Assembly: GCA_023453795.1 (NCBI GenBank)
Contig: JAEXSP010000036.1
Span: 59,992-123,991, forward strand
Source of the DNA: Bacillota bacterium
GTDB lineage: Bacteria > Bacillota > Clostridia > Acetivibrionales > JAEXSP01
Reading direction: 5' to 3'
DNA: 64,000 nucleotides
Shown here: positions 1 through 8,800 of the stretch, piece by piece
Numbering within the stretch: position 1 is the first letter of the stretch
How the letters are laid out: each line of letters starts with the position of its first letter
Notes under the pieces: generated by a model
Seen by the model: the letters and a program-made list of their open reading frames with translations, nothing else
The model's database searches: none
What the model was told of the DNA's origin: nothing
Made by a program: the position numbers and the translations under genes

Positions 1-988
1 GTGAATGTGCCATACCGCAAATGAAATTATTTCTGTCACAATCTTTTACAATAAATCCACGTTTCCTGAATTGATAATAATCTTCTCCGAATTCCTTGAC
101 CAATTTGCCTTCCACTTCCTCTAAAATGGATGTAAGATTGCTGTTGCTGAGTGAAAAGCCATTGCTGCCGGAGCCTGGAAAGTTTCTTAGGTTGTTCGGT
201 GTAAAGCCGCCGTTGTTGCTGAATGCAAAATGCGCGATATCATATACTTCCGACAGGTTTTTGTCGTGGATTGTCGGTGCAAGTGAATAATTCAAATTGC
301 TTTTAATTATGGCGTTTATCCCTTTCATTGTTTTTGCATATGAGTTTCCCCTTGTCATTTTGTGTGTAGCTTCTGTTATTCCATCAATAGAAACCTGTAT
401 ATTGGTCAAATTATCATACTCTTTAAGCTTTTCGGCACAGGCATCATTTATAAGGGTTGCATTTGTCAATATCGAACATGTAAAGCCCTTTTGCCGAATT
501 AAATCTAAAAGCTTGAATAATTCAGGATGTAAAAAAGGTTCCCCGCCAGTAATAATAATATTGCATTTGGGATTCACTTTCTCAATACTGCTCAGGAATA
601 CCAAGGCATTGCTGGGATCCATGTACTCATTCTTTTTTACATTACCTTTATAACAGTAGACACAGCTCAGATTACAGTCGGAGGTTATGTTGAAATATAC
701 TGCCTCGGCAGGTTTACCTGCACTGGGAGGGAAGGTTTCTCTGGCCCAGCCCTCTCTTGTTATTTTTTTCTCGAATTCTTCTACAATACTTTTAGCCGTA
801 TTTTCGGGATAATCCAAACCCATCAGGTAATCTGCCACACGCCTTCTCCCGTTATCGCTAAATTCAAACAGTACAAACATAACGGTTTCTTCGCTTGTAA
901 GCTTGCTTACCGCACCGGTATTATAATTGGACAATATATGGTTTTTGCCTTCCTCTGAGAACTTTGTAAAGTTAAAAATAATGAACAC
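1..988 (-). CDS. Radical SAM peptide maturase (SPASM-type), C-terminus cut by window edge
   Basis: Read on the minus strand, an open frame runs to the window edge for about 329 codons. It contains a radical SAM cluster motif C-N-L-S-C-V-Y-C (CxxxCxxC) near residue 107, then an ITGGEPFLHPELF segment (SAM-binding GGE motif) and QVSIDG. The roughly 90 residues before the cluster motif resemble the PqqD/RRE-like leader-recognition regions of RiPP maturases. The last visible residues include CGMAH, as in the start of a SPASM auxiliary Fe-S domain. The start is uncertain: two tandem GTG codons (988 and 991) sit directly at an AAAGGTGG ribosome-binding stretch. It lies about 100 bp downstream of a small precursor gene on the same strand, so it probably modifies that peptide. 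The modification type (thioether, epimerisation or other) cannot be told from the visible part. Confidence 0.8.
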   Translation of the reverse strand, partial: MFIIFNFTKFSEEGKNHILSNYNTGAVSKLTSEETVMFVLFEFSDNGRRRVADYLMGLDYPENTAKSIVEEFEKKITREGWARETFPPSAGKPAEAVYFNITSDCNLSCVYCYKGNVKKNEYMDPSNALVFLSSIEKVNPKCNIIITGGEPFLHPELFKLLDLIRQKGFTCSILTNATLINDACAEKLKEYDNLTNIQVSIDGITEATHKMTRGNSYAKTMKGINAIIKSNLNYSLAPTIHDKNLSEVYDIAHFAFSNNGGFTPNNLRNFPGSGSNGFSLSNSNLTSILEEVEGKLVKEFGEDYYQFRKRGFIVKDCDRNNFICGMAHS

Positions 989-1065
989 CACCTTTAATAT
1001 TTATTAATAAGTACAAGCTGTTATATGTTTTTATTTAAGATTCAAATTTTTAAAAACCTTTATGC

Positions 1066-1092
1066 TAAGCTTTACCTGTACCGGGAAGCTTA
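1066..1092 (-). terminator. Inverted repeat between RiPP precursor and maturase (possible attenuator)
   Basis: TAAGCTT and AAGCTTA (1066-1072 and 1086-1092) form a 7-bp inverted repeat overlapping the stop codon of the precursor gene, followed on the minus strand by a weak T-rich stretch. Such partial terminators often give more precursor than enzyme transcript in RiPP operons; here that role is inferred. Confidence 0.35.
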
Positions 1093-1374
1093 ATATGCTA
1101 TCGCATTATCCCAGCCAATGCTTGCTCCGACAAGTGCACCTACGGATACGCATATCTGGACGGCGGATGCTGCTGTTCCGGAAAGAGTATCGATCTTCAT
1201 ATCCTTATAGTCATACCTTCTGACAAGAAGATCTTTTGATTCAACTCCCATTTTTTTCAACATTGTTAATGGTTCTGCGAGAAATTCCTTTTGGAGGCTC
1301 TCATCACTGCACAATTTTGTTAATGCATCATTGATGTTGGATTCGCTGCTGATTGTTATAGTCTTGTTTGTCAT
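1090..1374 (-). CDS. Putative RiPP precursor with NHLP/Nif11-like leader (94 aa)
   Basis: This 94-residue peptide has the two-part layout of a ribosomal natural-product precursor. Residues about 15-48 (DALTKLCSDESLQKEF followed by LAEPLTMLKKMGVE) match the pattern of NHLP/Nif11-type leaders, in which a helix with D/E-x-x-F-x-x-x-L-x-x-(D/E)P-x-x-x-L-x-x-x-G is recognised by the maturase. The last about 28 residues are unlike the leader: small and hydrophobic (GTAASAVQICVSVGALVGAS then IGWDNAIAY), with one Cys. The ribosome-binding site AGGAGTG lies 7 nt before ATG. The radical SAM gene follows on the same strand. Proteusin-type cores are also rich in A/V/G/I/S, so a D-amino-acid or thioether product is possible. 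The family call is by pattern only. Confidence 0.6.
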   Translation of the reverse strand: MTNKTITISSESNINDALTKLCSDESLQKEFLAEPLTMLKKMGVESKDLLVRRYDYKDMKIDTLSGTAASAVQICVSVGALVGASIGWDNAIAY

Positions 1375-1445
1375 AACTAATCACTCCTATTCTTTTTTTC
1401 ATATAACAGGCTTGTACCTATTTTCAGATTAATCGGTACTGCATT

Positions 1446-1475
1446 TATTTATGGAATATATCACCTCCTTGCCGG
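1446..1475 (-). promoter_or_regulatory. Orphan strong Shine-Dalgarno in precursor upstream region
   Basis: On the minus strand AAGGAGGTGATAT (about 1459-1471) is a near-perfect anti-16S match upstream of the precursor gene, but no reading frame longer than a few codons follows it. It may be a short regulatory peptide leader or a relic. Confidence 0.25.
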
Positions 1476-1693
1476 AATTGAGTACCGAACGCACTCATTA
1501 AATAAAAAGTCCGATAGGACGTAAATGTAAACATATAAATTTTAAAATAGCAAAAGTTGTAAGAAATGTTAAAAAGAATAAGTGCTTGTTTGTGCAAAGT
1601 GACGAAAATTATATTGAGAATACTGAAAGAGGTTTACATATTGTGGAAGATTGACTCCTTATATAATGATTTCAAAATGAGGGGTGAACTTTC

Positions 1694-2191
1694 TTGGAAC
1701 TTTCAAAGATACTCGGTGAAGCAAAGAAAAAAAACCAGGTTTGCATATTGGAAATGATTAAAACCTTTAAACCTTTAATTAATAAGTATGGAAGGAAGTT
1801 AGATTATGATGGGGATAGTGAAATCACTATCTTCATTTTAAAAATCATATATCAGATGCCTTGTTTCGATAGTGATGACAAGATTGTCAGCTATATTAAC
1901 AGATCGGTAAAAAACTACTGCTTTCATTTGCTGAAAAGCATAAAAACAGAATATCCAGCAGAAGATGAACTCTTTGAAAATATTTCATTTGAAAATAATA
2001 AGTATCATGATGTTGAAATGTTCAGCCTTATAAAGTGTCTGCCTGACTTCCAAAGAAAAGTAATTATCTGGGTATACTACATAGGGTATTCTGAAGTATA
2101 TATTGCAGAAAAACTTGGAATTAGCCGTCAAGCAGTAAATAACGCTAAAAAAAGGGCATTAAATAAACTTAGAACCTATTTGAGTAATTAA
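1694..2191 (+). CDS. Sigma-70-like factor, UviA/TcdR-type
   Basis: The 165-residue protein starts at TTG, chosen because AGGGGTGAA lies 5 nt upstream. The N-terminal half looks like a weak sigma region 2 (helical, aromatic, KNYCFHLLK). The C-terminal 60 residues are a clear region 4 helix-turn-helix: LPDFQRKVIIWVYYIGYSEV then IAEKLGISRQAVNNAKKRAL. Its size and its position immediately before a BhlA/UviB-like holin (18-bp gap) match the arrangement in which UviA-like sigma factors drive bacteriocin genes in clostridia. It is divergent from the RiPP operon, so it may control that operon. The functional link is inferred; the sigma-like HTH is well supported. Confidence 0.7.
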   Translation: MELSKILGEAKKKNQVCILEMIKTFKPLINKYGRKLDYDGDSEITIFILKIIYQMPCFDSDDKIVSYINRSVKNYCFHLLKSIKTEYPAEDELFENISFENNKYHDVEMFSLIKCLPDFQRKVIIWVYYIGYSEVYIAEKLGISRQAVNNAKKRALNKLRTYLSN

Positions 2192-2209
2192 GTAAAGGGG
2201 AGATTATTT

Positions 2210-2452
2210 ATGGAGGACCAGCTTCTTAAAATTGCATCAGAGCAAGGAATTTGGGTGTTATTGGCTGTTTTTTTATTGGTCTATACTTTAAGACAGCAGG
2301 AAAAAAGAGACTCAGTACAAACAGAAAGAGAAAATAATTATCAGAAAATAATACAGGAATTATCCCAAGACTTGTCTATCGTAAACAAAATAGATAATAA
2401 TCTCAAAGATATTGAAGAAAAAATCAATGATATCAAGGACAGCTTAAAGTAA
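2210..2452 (+). CDS. BhlA/UviB-family holin-like peptide
   Basis: This 80-residue protein has one N-terminal membrane segment (IWVLLAVFLLVYTL, residues about 14-27) followed by RQQEKR and a charged coiled-coil tail ending in DIEEKINDIKDSLK. That is the typical layout of BhlA/UviB holin-like peptides linked to bacteriocin release or prophage lysis. ATG is preceded by AAGGGGAG. It lies 18 bp after the sigma factor and is probably co-transcribed. No phage genes or endolysin are seen nearby, which favours a bacteriocin-release role over a prophage remnant, but this is inference. Confidence 0.7.
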   Translation: MEDQLLKIASEQGIWVLLAVFLLVYTLRQQEKRDSVQTERENNYQKIIQELSQDLSIVNKIDNNLKDIEEKINDIKDSLK

Positions 2453-2651
2453 ATGCTGTAAGATCACCATACGTAAATGAAGTTATTTCCAGATGCAATC
2501 GGCTCAATTATAGAGTGGAGGAAGCTGTAGTAAATTATGAGTTCCAAAAGGGTGGTAATACCATGCTGAGAATTATTAAGAGCTAAAAAAGGGTGATAAA
2601 GTACTTTTGAATGTCAGAAATGAGCTTTTACATAAACAAAGGGGGACTTGA
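2446..2651 (+). pseudogene. Possible decayed coding fragment
   Basis: After the holin stop the +1 frame stays open without a start codon for about 45 codons (reading ...VNEVISRCNRLNYRVEEAVV..., then FQKGGNTMLRIIK). It breaks at 2584 and continues in another frame as ELKKGDKVLLNVRNELLHKQ. This suggests the tail of a former gene with a frameshift, not a functional gene. No family is recognised. Confidence 0.25.
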
Positions 2652-2693
2652 AGAAATGACAGCTTTTAGAAATAGTCATTAACTTTGTCCCCC
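2641..2693. repeat. Nested inverted repeat between convergent genes
   Basis: GGGGGAC (2641-2647) pairs with GTCCCCC (2687-2693), with an inner ATGAC/GTCAT pair (2656-2660, 2675-2679). There is no clear T-run, so it is either a weak bidirectional terminator downstream of the minus-strand oxidoreductase or another structured element. Confidence 0.35.
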
Positions 2694-2741
2694 AATATAC
2701 CCAATTCATCTTGCTTTTGAATCTCAAACCCTTGAGAAGCT

Positions 2742-3875
2742 TTAAATCGAAGCAGCAATGTCGGAAACATATTCCGCTATAGCAAGGCAGGAGGTCAAAC
2801 CGGGGGACTCAATCCCAAGCAGGTTTATAACTCCGGGAAGCCCTTTGTCTGCCTCATGTCGTATAACGAAGTCTCTCACCGGATCATCAGGTCCTTGTAT
2901 CTTCGGTCTGATACCAGCCATGTCAGGTTCTATGTCATCTTCCTCAAGAAAAGGCAGATATTCCTTGGCGGCATTGTAGAAGGCTTCCCTATGCCCGGGA
3001 TCAACATCATAGTCCGGGATATCAACATAAAAAGCATTAGGCCCGAGCCTTATACTGCCATCCAATGACTTGGTGACATGGATTCCCAAACCCTTGAGGT
3101 TTTTCAAAGGGGGCGGATAAATGAGGTGTGAGACCTGTTTTGATTTTGCATTTCTAACGCTGAAATATTCACCCTTGCAGGGATAAACCCTGTACCCCGC
3201 GCTGTCTATATCAATTCCAAGCATACCTGCTATTTTATCGGCGCCCAAACCCGCACAATTAATGAGGCATGCACATTCCAACCTGTCCTCATCACCGTCC
3301 GGCGTTCTAAATGCCACCTTATATCCGTCATGGACTGCTTCTATTCCTGTTACCTCGTGGCCGTAAACAACCATTGCGTCGCCTTTTTTTGCAATTGATT
3401 CGAGCCTGGCCATTAAAATATGAGAATCTATTATCCCTGTAGAAGGAGATAACAAGCCGGCTGCAGCATTTATACAAGGTTCAAGTCCGGATATTTCCCT
3501 CCTGTCCAGCATTTGCAGATCCAGAACTCCGTTATCATTTCCCTTCTTGAGCAGATCTTCTATTGCCGTTATATCACTTTCTTTAGGTGCAATGATAATC
3601 TTGCCAAGCTTCTGAAACGGAACTTCGTATTTTTCGCAGAAATCATAAAGAAGCTGTCTGCCTTTGACACAAAGCGTTGCTTTAAGACTGCCTGTAGGAT
3701 AATAAATCCCGGAATGAATGACCTCGCTGTTTCTGCTTGAAGTTTCCTTTCCGAAATGCTCATGCTTCTCCATGAGAACTACCGTGCTTTCACTGAATCT
3801 CTCCGTAAGTGCGGCTGTTACAGCAAGGCCGACTACTCCGGCACCAATCACTAAATAATCAACTTTTTCACACAT
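2742..3875 (-). CDS. lhgO: FAD-dependent L-2-hydroxyglutarate oxidase-like oxidoreductase
   Basis: This 377-residue protein of the DAO/GlpA-like FAD oxidoreductase fold begins with a dinucleotide-binding motif VDYLVIGAGVVGLAVTAAL. It has the family-typical SSRNSEVIHSGIYYPTGSLKA segment, in which the His region contacts FAD and substrate, and a C-terminal GIESPGLTSCLAIAEYV flavin-binding stretch. The pattern and length fit the LhgO/YgaF family that oxidises L-2-hydroxyglutarate to 2-oxoglutarate, although clostridial members are not all tested. ATG has AAGGAAGTG upstream. It starts 12 bp after the CDF transporter stop on the same strand, so the two form an operon. The exact substrate is uncertain. 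Confidence 0.75.
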   Translation of the reverse strand: MCEKVDYLVIGAGVVGLAVTAALTERFSESTVVLMEKHEHFGKETSSRNSEVIHSGIYYPTGSLKATLCVKGRQLLYDFCEKYEVPFQKLGKIIIAPKESDITAIEDLLKKGNDNGVLDLQMLDRREISGLEPCINAAAGLLSPSTGIIDSHILMARLESIAKKGDAMVVYGHEVTGIEAVHDGYKVAFRTPDGDEDRLECACLINCAGLGADKIAGMLGIDIDSAGYRVYPCKGEYFSVRNAKSKQVSHLIYPPPLKNLKGLGIHVTKSLDGSIRLGPNAFYVDIPDYDVDPGHREAFYNAAKEYLPFLEEDDIEPDMAGIRPKIQGPDDPVRDFVIRHEADKGLPGVINLLGIESPGLTSCLAIAEYVSDIAASI

Positions 3876-3887
3876 GTTTTCACTTCC

Positions 3888-4757
3888 TTATTTACTGGGC
3901 TCAAGATGCACAACTGCATCAATGAGGCCAAATTTATCTTTTAGGTGGTTTTCAATATCCTCTGTAATTTTATGGCCCTCCGAAATGCTGAGAGAAGCGT
4001 CTACAACGGCGACAATGTCAACCATGATGTTATTCCCGTATACACGCCCTTTAATATCTCTTATATTCATTACGCCAGGTACTTCAATAATTGCTTTGGT
4101 TATACTGTTTAAGTTTTTGGCATCAAAGCCATCGGTTAGATTATGGGTAGCTTCCCGAAAAATATCAAAACCAGTTTTACAGATTATTAGTCCTACGATG
4201 ACTGCCGCTGCGGGATCAATCCAAGGCAGCCCGAATTGCGAAGCAAAGATGCCAACAGCTGTGCCGATGCTGACAAGGGCATCCGAAAGGTTATCCTTTG
4301 CTGCTGCCATAAGTGCAGAGCTGTTTATAGAAACTGCTATCTTTTTATTATAGCGATAAACAAAATAAATTGCTGCTGCACAAATTAATCCTGTAACAGC
4401 CGAAGTAATATCAGGAGACTGCTCTTTAAATTTTATAATTGAACGAACAGCGTTATACAGAACATTAAGACCTACTGCAATCATAATAAAAGAGGCTATC
4501 AGAGAAGATAACGTTTCAGCTTTCCAATGACCGTAACGATGATTTTCGTCTGCCGGCTTGCGGGATATTCTTAATCCTATCAGCACTGCGAGAGAGGACA
4601 GTATGTCAGTAGAATTGTTAAGACCATCCGCCAACAGTGCTTCCGAGTTCGAAAAATACCCTATTGCAAGTTTAAGGATTGATAATAGGACATATGCAAT
4701 AATGCTGATTCTTGCGCCTTTTTCTGCCAGCTTAACTCTGCCATATTGGTTTTCCAT
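3888..4757 (-). CDS. Cation diffusion facilitator transporter, probably Mn(II)
   Basis: This 289-residue CDF transporter has six predicted membrane segments, the family signature SNSEALLADGLNNSTDI in TM2, RYGHWKAETL after TM2, and a C-terminal cytoplasmic metal-sensing domain ending in VVHLEP. The TM2 metal site reads N-x-x-x-D (NNSTD) and the TM5 site D-x-x-x-D (DNLSD). The H/D-x-x-x-D of zinc exporters is absent. Replacement of the histidine is the feature associated with manganese-selective CDFs such as MntE, so Mn(II) efflux is the best guess. It is first gene of a two-gene operon with the FAD oxidoreductase. Confidence 0.85.
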   Translation of the reverse strand: MENQYGRVKLAEKGARISIIAYVLLSILKLAIGYFSNSEALLADGLNNSTDILSSLAVLIGLRISRKPADENHRYGHWKAETLSSLIASFIMIAVGLNVLYNAVRSIIKFKEQSPDITSAVTGLICAAAIYFVYRYNKKIAVSINSSALMAAAKDNLSDALVSIGTAVGIFASQFGLPWIDPAAAVIVGLIICKTGFDIFREATHNLTDGFDAKNLNSITKAIIEVPGVMNIRDIKGRVYGNNIMVDIVAVVDASLSISEGHKITEDIENHLKDKFGLIDAVVHLEPSK

Positions 4758-5114
4758 TTTGCTTTAACTCCTTGCTGCCGAGATAATTGGTATTATTCAA
4801 TTATAATATGTATAAACATAAAGGTTAAGCAAATTTTAGCTTTTTATTCGATTAATTTTGAAATCATGAAAGGTTTTTTATAAAATACGGATAGATATTG
4901 ATTCATATTTATATAGTTTGACAGAAATATATTAACTTATTAAGCACGGGGTTTCATTTTTATGTTATTATGGTATTAAGAGGTTAATCTGCAGATTTTA
5001 AAGCTTTATCCGTTTTCGATAGAAAAAAGTAACACACAAACAATAATAACGAATAAAAGGAATAATCATAGGTGTATAATTAAATTATAAATGCTTTTTG
5101 AAAGGATGATTTTT
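4758..5114. promoter_or_regulatory. Divergent intergenic region with promoters for CDF operon and flavodoxin
   Basis: For the minus-strand CDF operon, TTAACC (4828-4823) and TATAAT (4805-4800) are spaced by 17 bp. For the plus-strand flavodoxin a TATAAT lies at 5075-5080 without a good -35, and a TTGACA at 4918-4923 has only a poor -10. No gene is seen in this stretch. Confidence 0.5.
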
Positions 5115-5588
5115 TTGAAGACACTGGTGATATATTATTCATACGAGGGCAGCACGAGGCTTATAGCCGAAACGATAGCCAAGGAGCTTAAAGCGGATAC
5201 ATTGGAATTGAAGCCAAAGAAGGAAATGCGTTCCCATGGATTTATGAAATACTTCTGGGGAGGCAAGCAAGTCATGCTGCAGCAAAAGCCTGCGCTCGAG
5301 AAGTTTGACAAGGATCCGAACGAATATGAAATGATTATATTCGGGACACCGGTATGGGCTTTTAATTTTGCACCTGTTTACAAAACTTTCTTCTCGGAAA
5401 TGAATCTTTCAGGAAAAAAGATGGGCTTGTTTTGCTGTCATGACGGCAATAAAGGTAAGACCTTTGAGAATATGAAAGCGCATCTTAACGGGAATGAGAT
5501 CTTAGGCGAGATAGAATTTGAAGGAACTTCGAAAAATAAGGAAAGCTGCGTAAATAAAGCCAAAGAGTGGGCAAGGAGCATTATGTAA
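5115..5588 (+). CDS. Flavodoxin family protein
   Basis: This small FMN-binding electron carrier or quinone-reductase-like flavodoxin has an N-terminus (KTLVIYYSYEGSTRLIAETI) with the phosphate-binding loop S-Y-E-G-S-T-R of the flavodoxin fold. It also has the isoalloxazine-side loops FGTPVWAFNFAPVYKTFF and FCCHDGNKGKTFE. TTG at 5115 is preferred because AAAGG lies 9 nt upstream, giving 157 residues; in-frame ATG codons at 5091 and 5106 have no good ribosome-binding site. It is monocistronic and could serve any of the flavin or Fe-S enzymes in the window. Confidence 0.8.
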   Translation: MKTLVIYYSYEGSTRLIAETIAKELKADTLELKPKKEMRSHGFMKYFWGGKQVMLQQKPALEKFDKDPNEYEMIIFGTPVWAFNFAPVYKTFFSEMNLSGKKMGLFCCHDGNKGKTFENMKAHLNGNEILGEIEFEGTSKNKESCVNKAKEWARSIM

Positions 5589-5853
5589 GATTAGTTGACT
5601 GTGTCCATATGTGTTATAAAGCATGAATAATTTTTGATTAAAGCTCTTGTACAGTACTGCCGTTTTCTCATGCACATTATAGCTTCGGGCATTTTAATTT
5701 GCCTTTCCCAATTGCAAATCAATAAACTTAATCTAGTATAATCTGCAATTTTGAATTTTGTTAAAAAATAAAGGCAATAAATTTGCAATTTATATACAAT
5801 AACCGTATAATATTTTTTATTTCTTCTAAATAAGTGACGGAGGGTCATTAAAA

Positions 5854-8800
5854 ATGAGTTTTCTTACAAGGTTTTCGCTGAAAAACGTTTCGGCAGTTCT
5901 AATACTATGCTTACTTGTAATATTAGGAGGAGCATACTCTACAACAAAGCTGAAAAAGGAGACAATGCCTAATATAAGCATACCGATTGTTGCTGTATAT
6001 ACAGTATATCCGGGGGCATCACCCAGCGATATTCAGGAAAAAGTCACCAAACCATTGGAAAATCTGGTTTCGAGCGTTAATGGAATTAAATCTATTAATT
6101 CAACCTCTTCTGAGAATATATCAATAGTAGTAGCTGAATTCGATTATTCCAAGAATATGACGGAAATGCAGAGGAAGATAGATGATGCAATCAAATCATT
6201 TTCTGTCCCGGCAAATGCAATGGCTCCGAAGACCTATAGTATAAGTATGGGTGATTTGCCTGTTGTGAGCCTGAGTATTTCTAATGATAAGCTTGCGCCT
6301 GAAGAATTGGAGCAGAAGGTCCGTGAAAGCATTATTCCAGGTTTATCCGGCATTGAGGGTGTTGCACAGGTTCAGCTTGCAAGCGATTCCCAGAAGGCTG
6401 TATACATTAAACTGATACCAGCTAAGCTGAAGCAGTATGGCCTTACAGCTACAACAATATCACAACTTATTCAAGCAAATAATTTTTCTATTCCTGCAGG
6501 CTCGGTTAGCATGAATGACAAAGTTGAACCTATCAGGGTTACAGGTCAAATTAATTCTATAGATGAATTGAAAAATCTGCAGCTTCCGGCAATGTCAGGC
6601 GGGCAAACGGAAATGACTGCGGAAATGAAGGCAAAGCTTGCAAAATTGACTCCGGAAATGCTCGCGGCCATGAAGCCTAAGCCTCTCACTTTGGGTGACG
6701 TAGCCGAAATAACTTTATCTACGGATAAGGTAACAGCCTACAGCAGGACTAACGGTAATCCCAGTGTAATTCTCCAGGTGACAAAGACTCAGGATGCAAA
6801 TACAGTTGATGTATCGGATGCTGTTAAAAAGAAGCTTGATGCCATAAAAAGCAATCTTCCGGGAGGAGCAGGAACAGAAGTAAAACCTATACTAGACCAG
6901 GCAGACTATGTTAAGGAATCTATCAACGGAATGCTGAGGGAAGGCATAATCGGGGCAATATTCGCGTTTATTGTTATTCTTTTGTTCCTTAGAAATTTCA
7001 GAACAACTATAATAGCCTGCATTTCTATCCCGCTGTCGGTTCTGTTTACGCTTCTATTTATGAAGATGCTGGATATAACCTTCTACAACATGACCTTGAA
7101 TATCCTGACGCTTGGGGGGTTGTCGGTTGCGATAGGAAGAATAGTTGATGACTCGATAGTTGTCATAGAAAATATATACAGAAGACTTCAGACTGAAAGC
7201 ATAAGAAACACCGAGCTTATCAAGATTGCCGCAAAAGAAGTGACAACGGCCATTACTTCTTCGACGCTGACAACTGTTTCGGTATTTTTGCCGGTTATTT
7301 TTGTTACGGGTCTGGCGGGAGTTATGTTCAAGCCCTTTGCTTTGACAGTAGCCATCGCTTTGATTTCCTCGCTGCTGGTTGCTGTTACAGTCATACCACT
7401 GCTGTCAAAACTGCTTCTTCTAAAGGGAAAAAGCATAAAGCACTCTGAATTCCATGAAGGAAAGATCATGAAGTTCTACGAAAAAATCCTTGCATGGGCG
7501 TTAAACCATAAGGCCATAGCCCTTATCACTGCTTTTGTACTTTTGATAGGAAGCTTCTCTTTGGTGCCTTTCATCGGTACCAGCTTCATAACTGAAGAAA
7601 AAGAGAACTATATAAACATAACAATCAACTATCCTGAAGGAACTGATGTAAAGGTTATCAATACAAAGGCATCGGAGATAGAAAAGGCGCTGTCGAAGGA
7701 TTCTGACGTTGAAAGCTATCAGACTACCGTAGGAACTTCAACCTCCAATGCTATGGCTACAATGATGGGTTCTGGTGATTCAGGCAGCATAATGGTTGAG
7801 CTTAAGAAGGATTCAAACCTGGATAATGCCATCAAAAAATATAAAAACAAGTTTGCTGTAAATGCAGGAAAGGCCAAGATCAGTGTAGTCCAATCCAATC
7901 CCAGCAGCGGAGGAATGGGCGGCATAAACAACGTTGAATTGCAGATCACAGGAAATGATATTTCTAAGGTTAAAGATACTGCGGTGAAATTGACTAAGGA
8001 GCTTACAAAGATTAAGGGACTTGAAGAGGTGGCAAACAACCTTGCTGAATCCAAGCCGGAAATATCAATACAAGTAGACCAGAAAAAGGCTATTCAGATG
8101 GGGCTGACTGCTGCTCAAGTAGGTATGACCATAAGAGAGCTGCTTAATGACAGCAATGTAACTACAATGACAGTCAATAACAAGACAATGAATGTAAAGC
8201 TTGGAATAAAGATCAATAGTTTTAATAAGATAGAGGATATAAAGGGAATTGAATTAACCTCTCCATTAGGAATGCCTGTCAAAGTATCTGACATAGCAGA
8301 TGTACGTGAAGTTCCCGGTAAAGTAAGCATCTTCACGGAAAACGGCAAGGAATATGCAAAAGTCACCGGTGTTATAACTGCAAAAGATACCGGATCAGTC
8401 AACTCAAAAGTTCTTAAAAAGGTGAACAGCCTGAATATTCCTGAGGGTATAGATGTAAAAATGGGCGGAGTATCCGAGATGATGGGAGATACGTTTACTC
8501 AGTTGGGAATAGCAATGCTTGTAGCCATGTTTGCAGTGTTCCTTGTTATGGTAATCGCACTTGGCGAGGTTATGGCGCCGCTGGCGATCCTATTCTCATT
8601 GCCGCTTGCAGCAATCGGCGGATTGGTTGCACTCTTTATCACAGGAATACCGTTGGATATGCCTTCAATGATAGGAGCCCTTATGTTGATAGGAATTGTT
8701 GTTACAAATGCAATTGTGCTTATTGACCGGGTGCAGCATAAACGTAAGGAAGGAATGGCTGTACGCGAGGCATTGCTGGAGGCAGGAAGGGTCAGAATGA

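Noticed and set aside
1566..1757. Short plus-strand reading frame before the sigma factor
   Set aside because: Overlaps the well-supported TTG start of the sigma gene in another frame, with no ribosome-binding site and no recognisable content.
2210..2452. Prophage remnant based on the holin-like gene
   Set aside because: No phage structural, integrase or endolysin genes are adjacent; the sigma-factor neighbour fits the UviAB bacteriocin arrangement better.
2545..2565. AGGGTGGTAATACC resembles the T-box antiterminator motif
   Set aside because: No specifier stem, terminator or downstream amino-acid gene; it falls inside a decayed reading frame and the match is broken (AATA inserted).
5591..5848. 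85-codon minus-strand frame between flavodoxin and the RND gene
   Set aside because: Low-complexity composition, no ribosome-binding site and lies over the RND promoter region.
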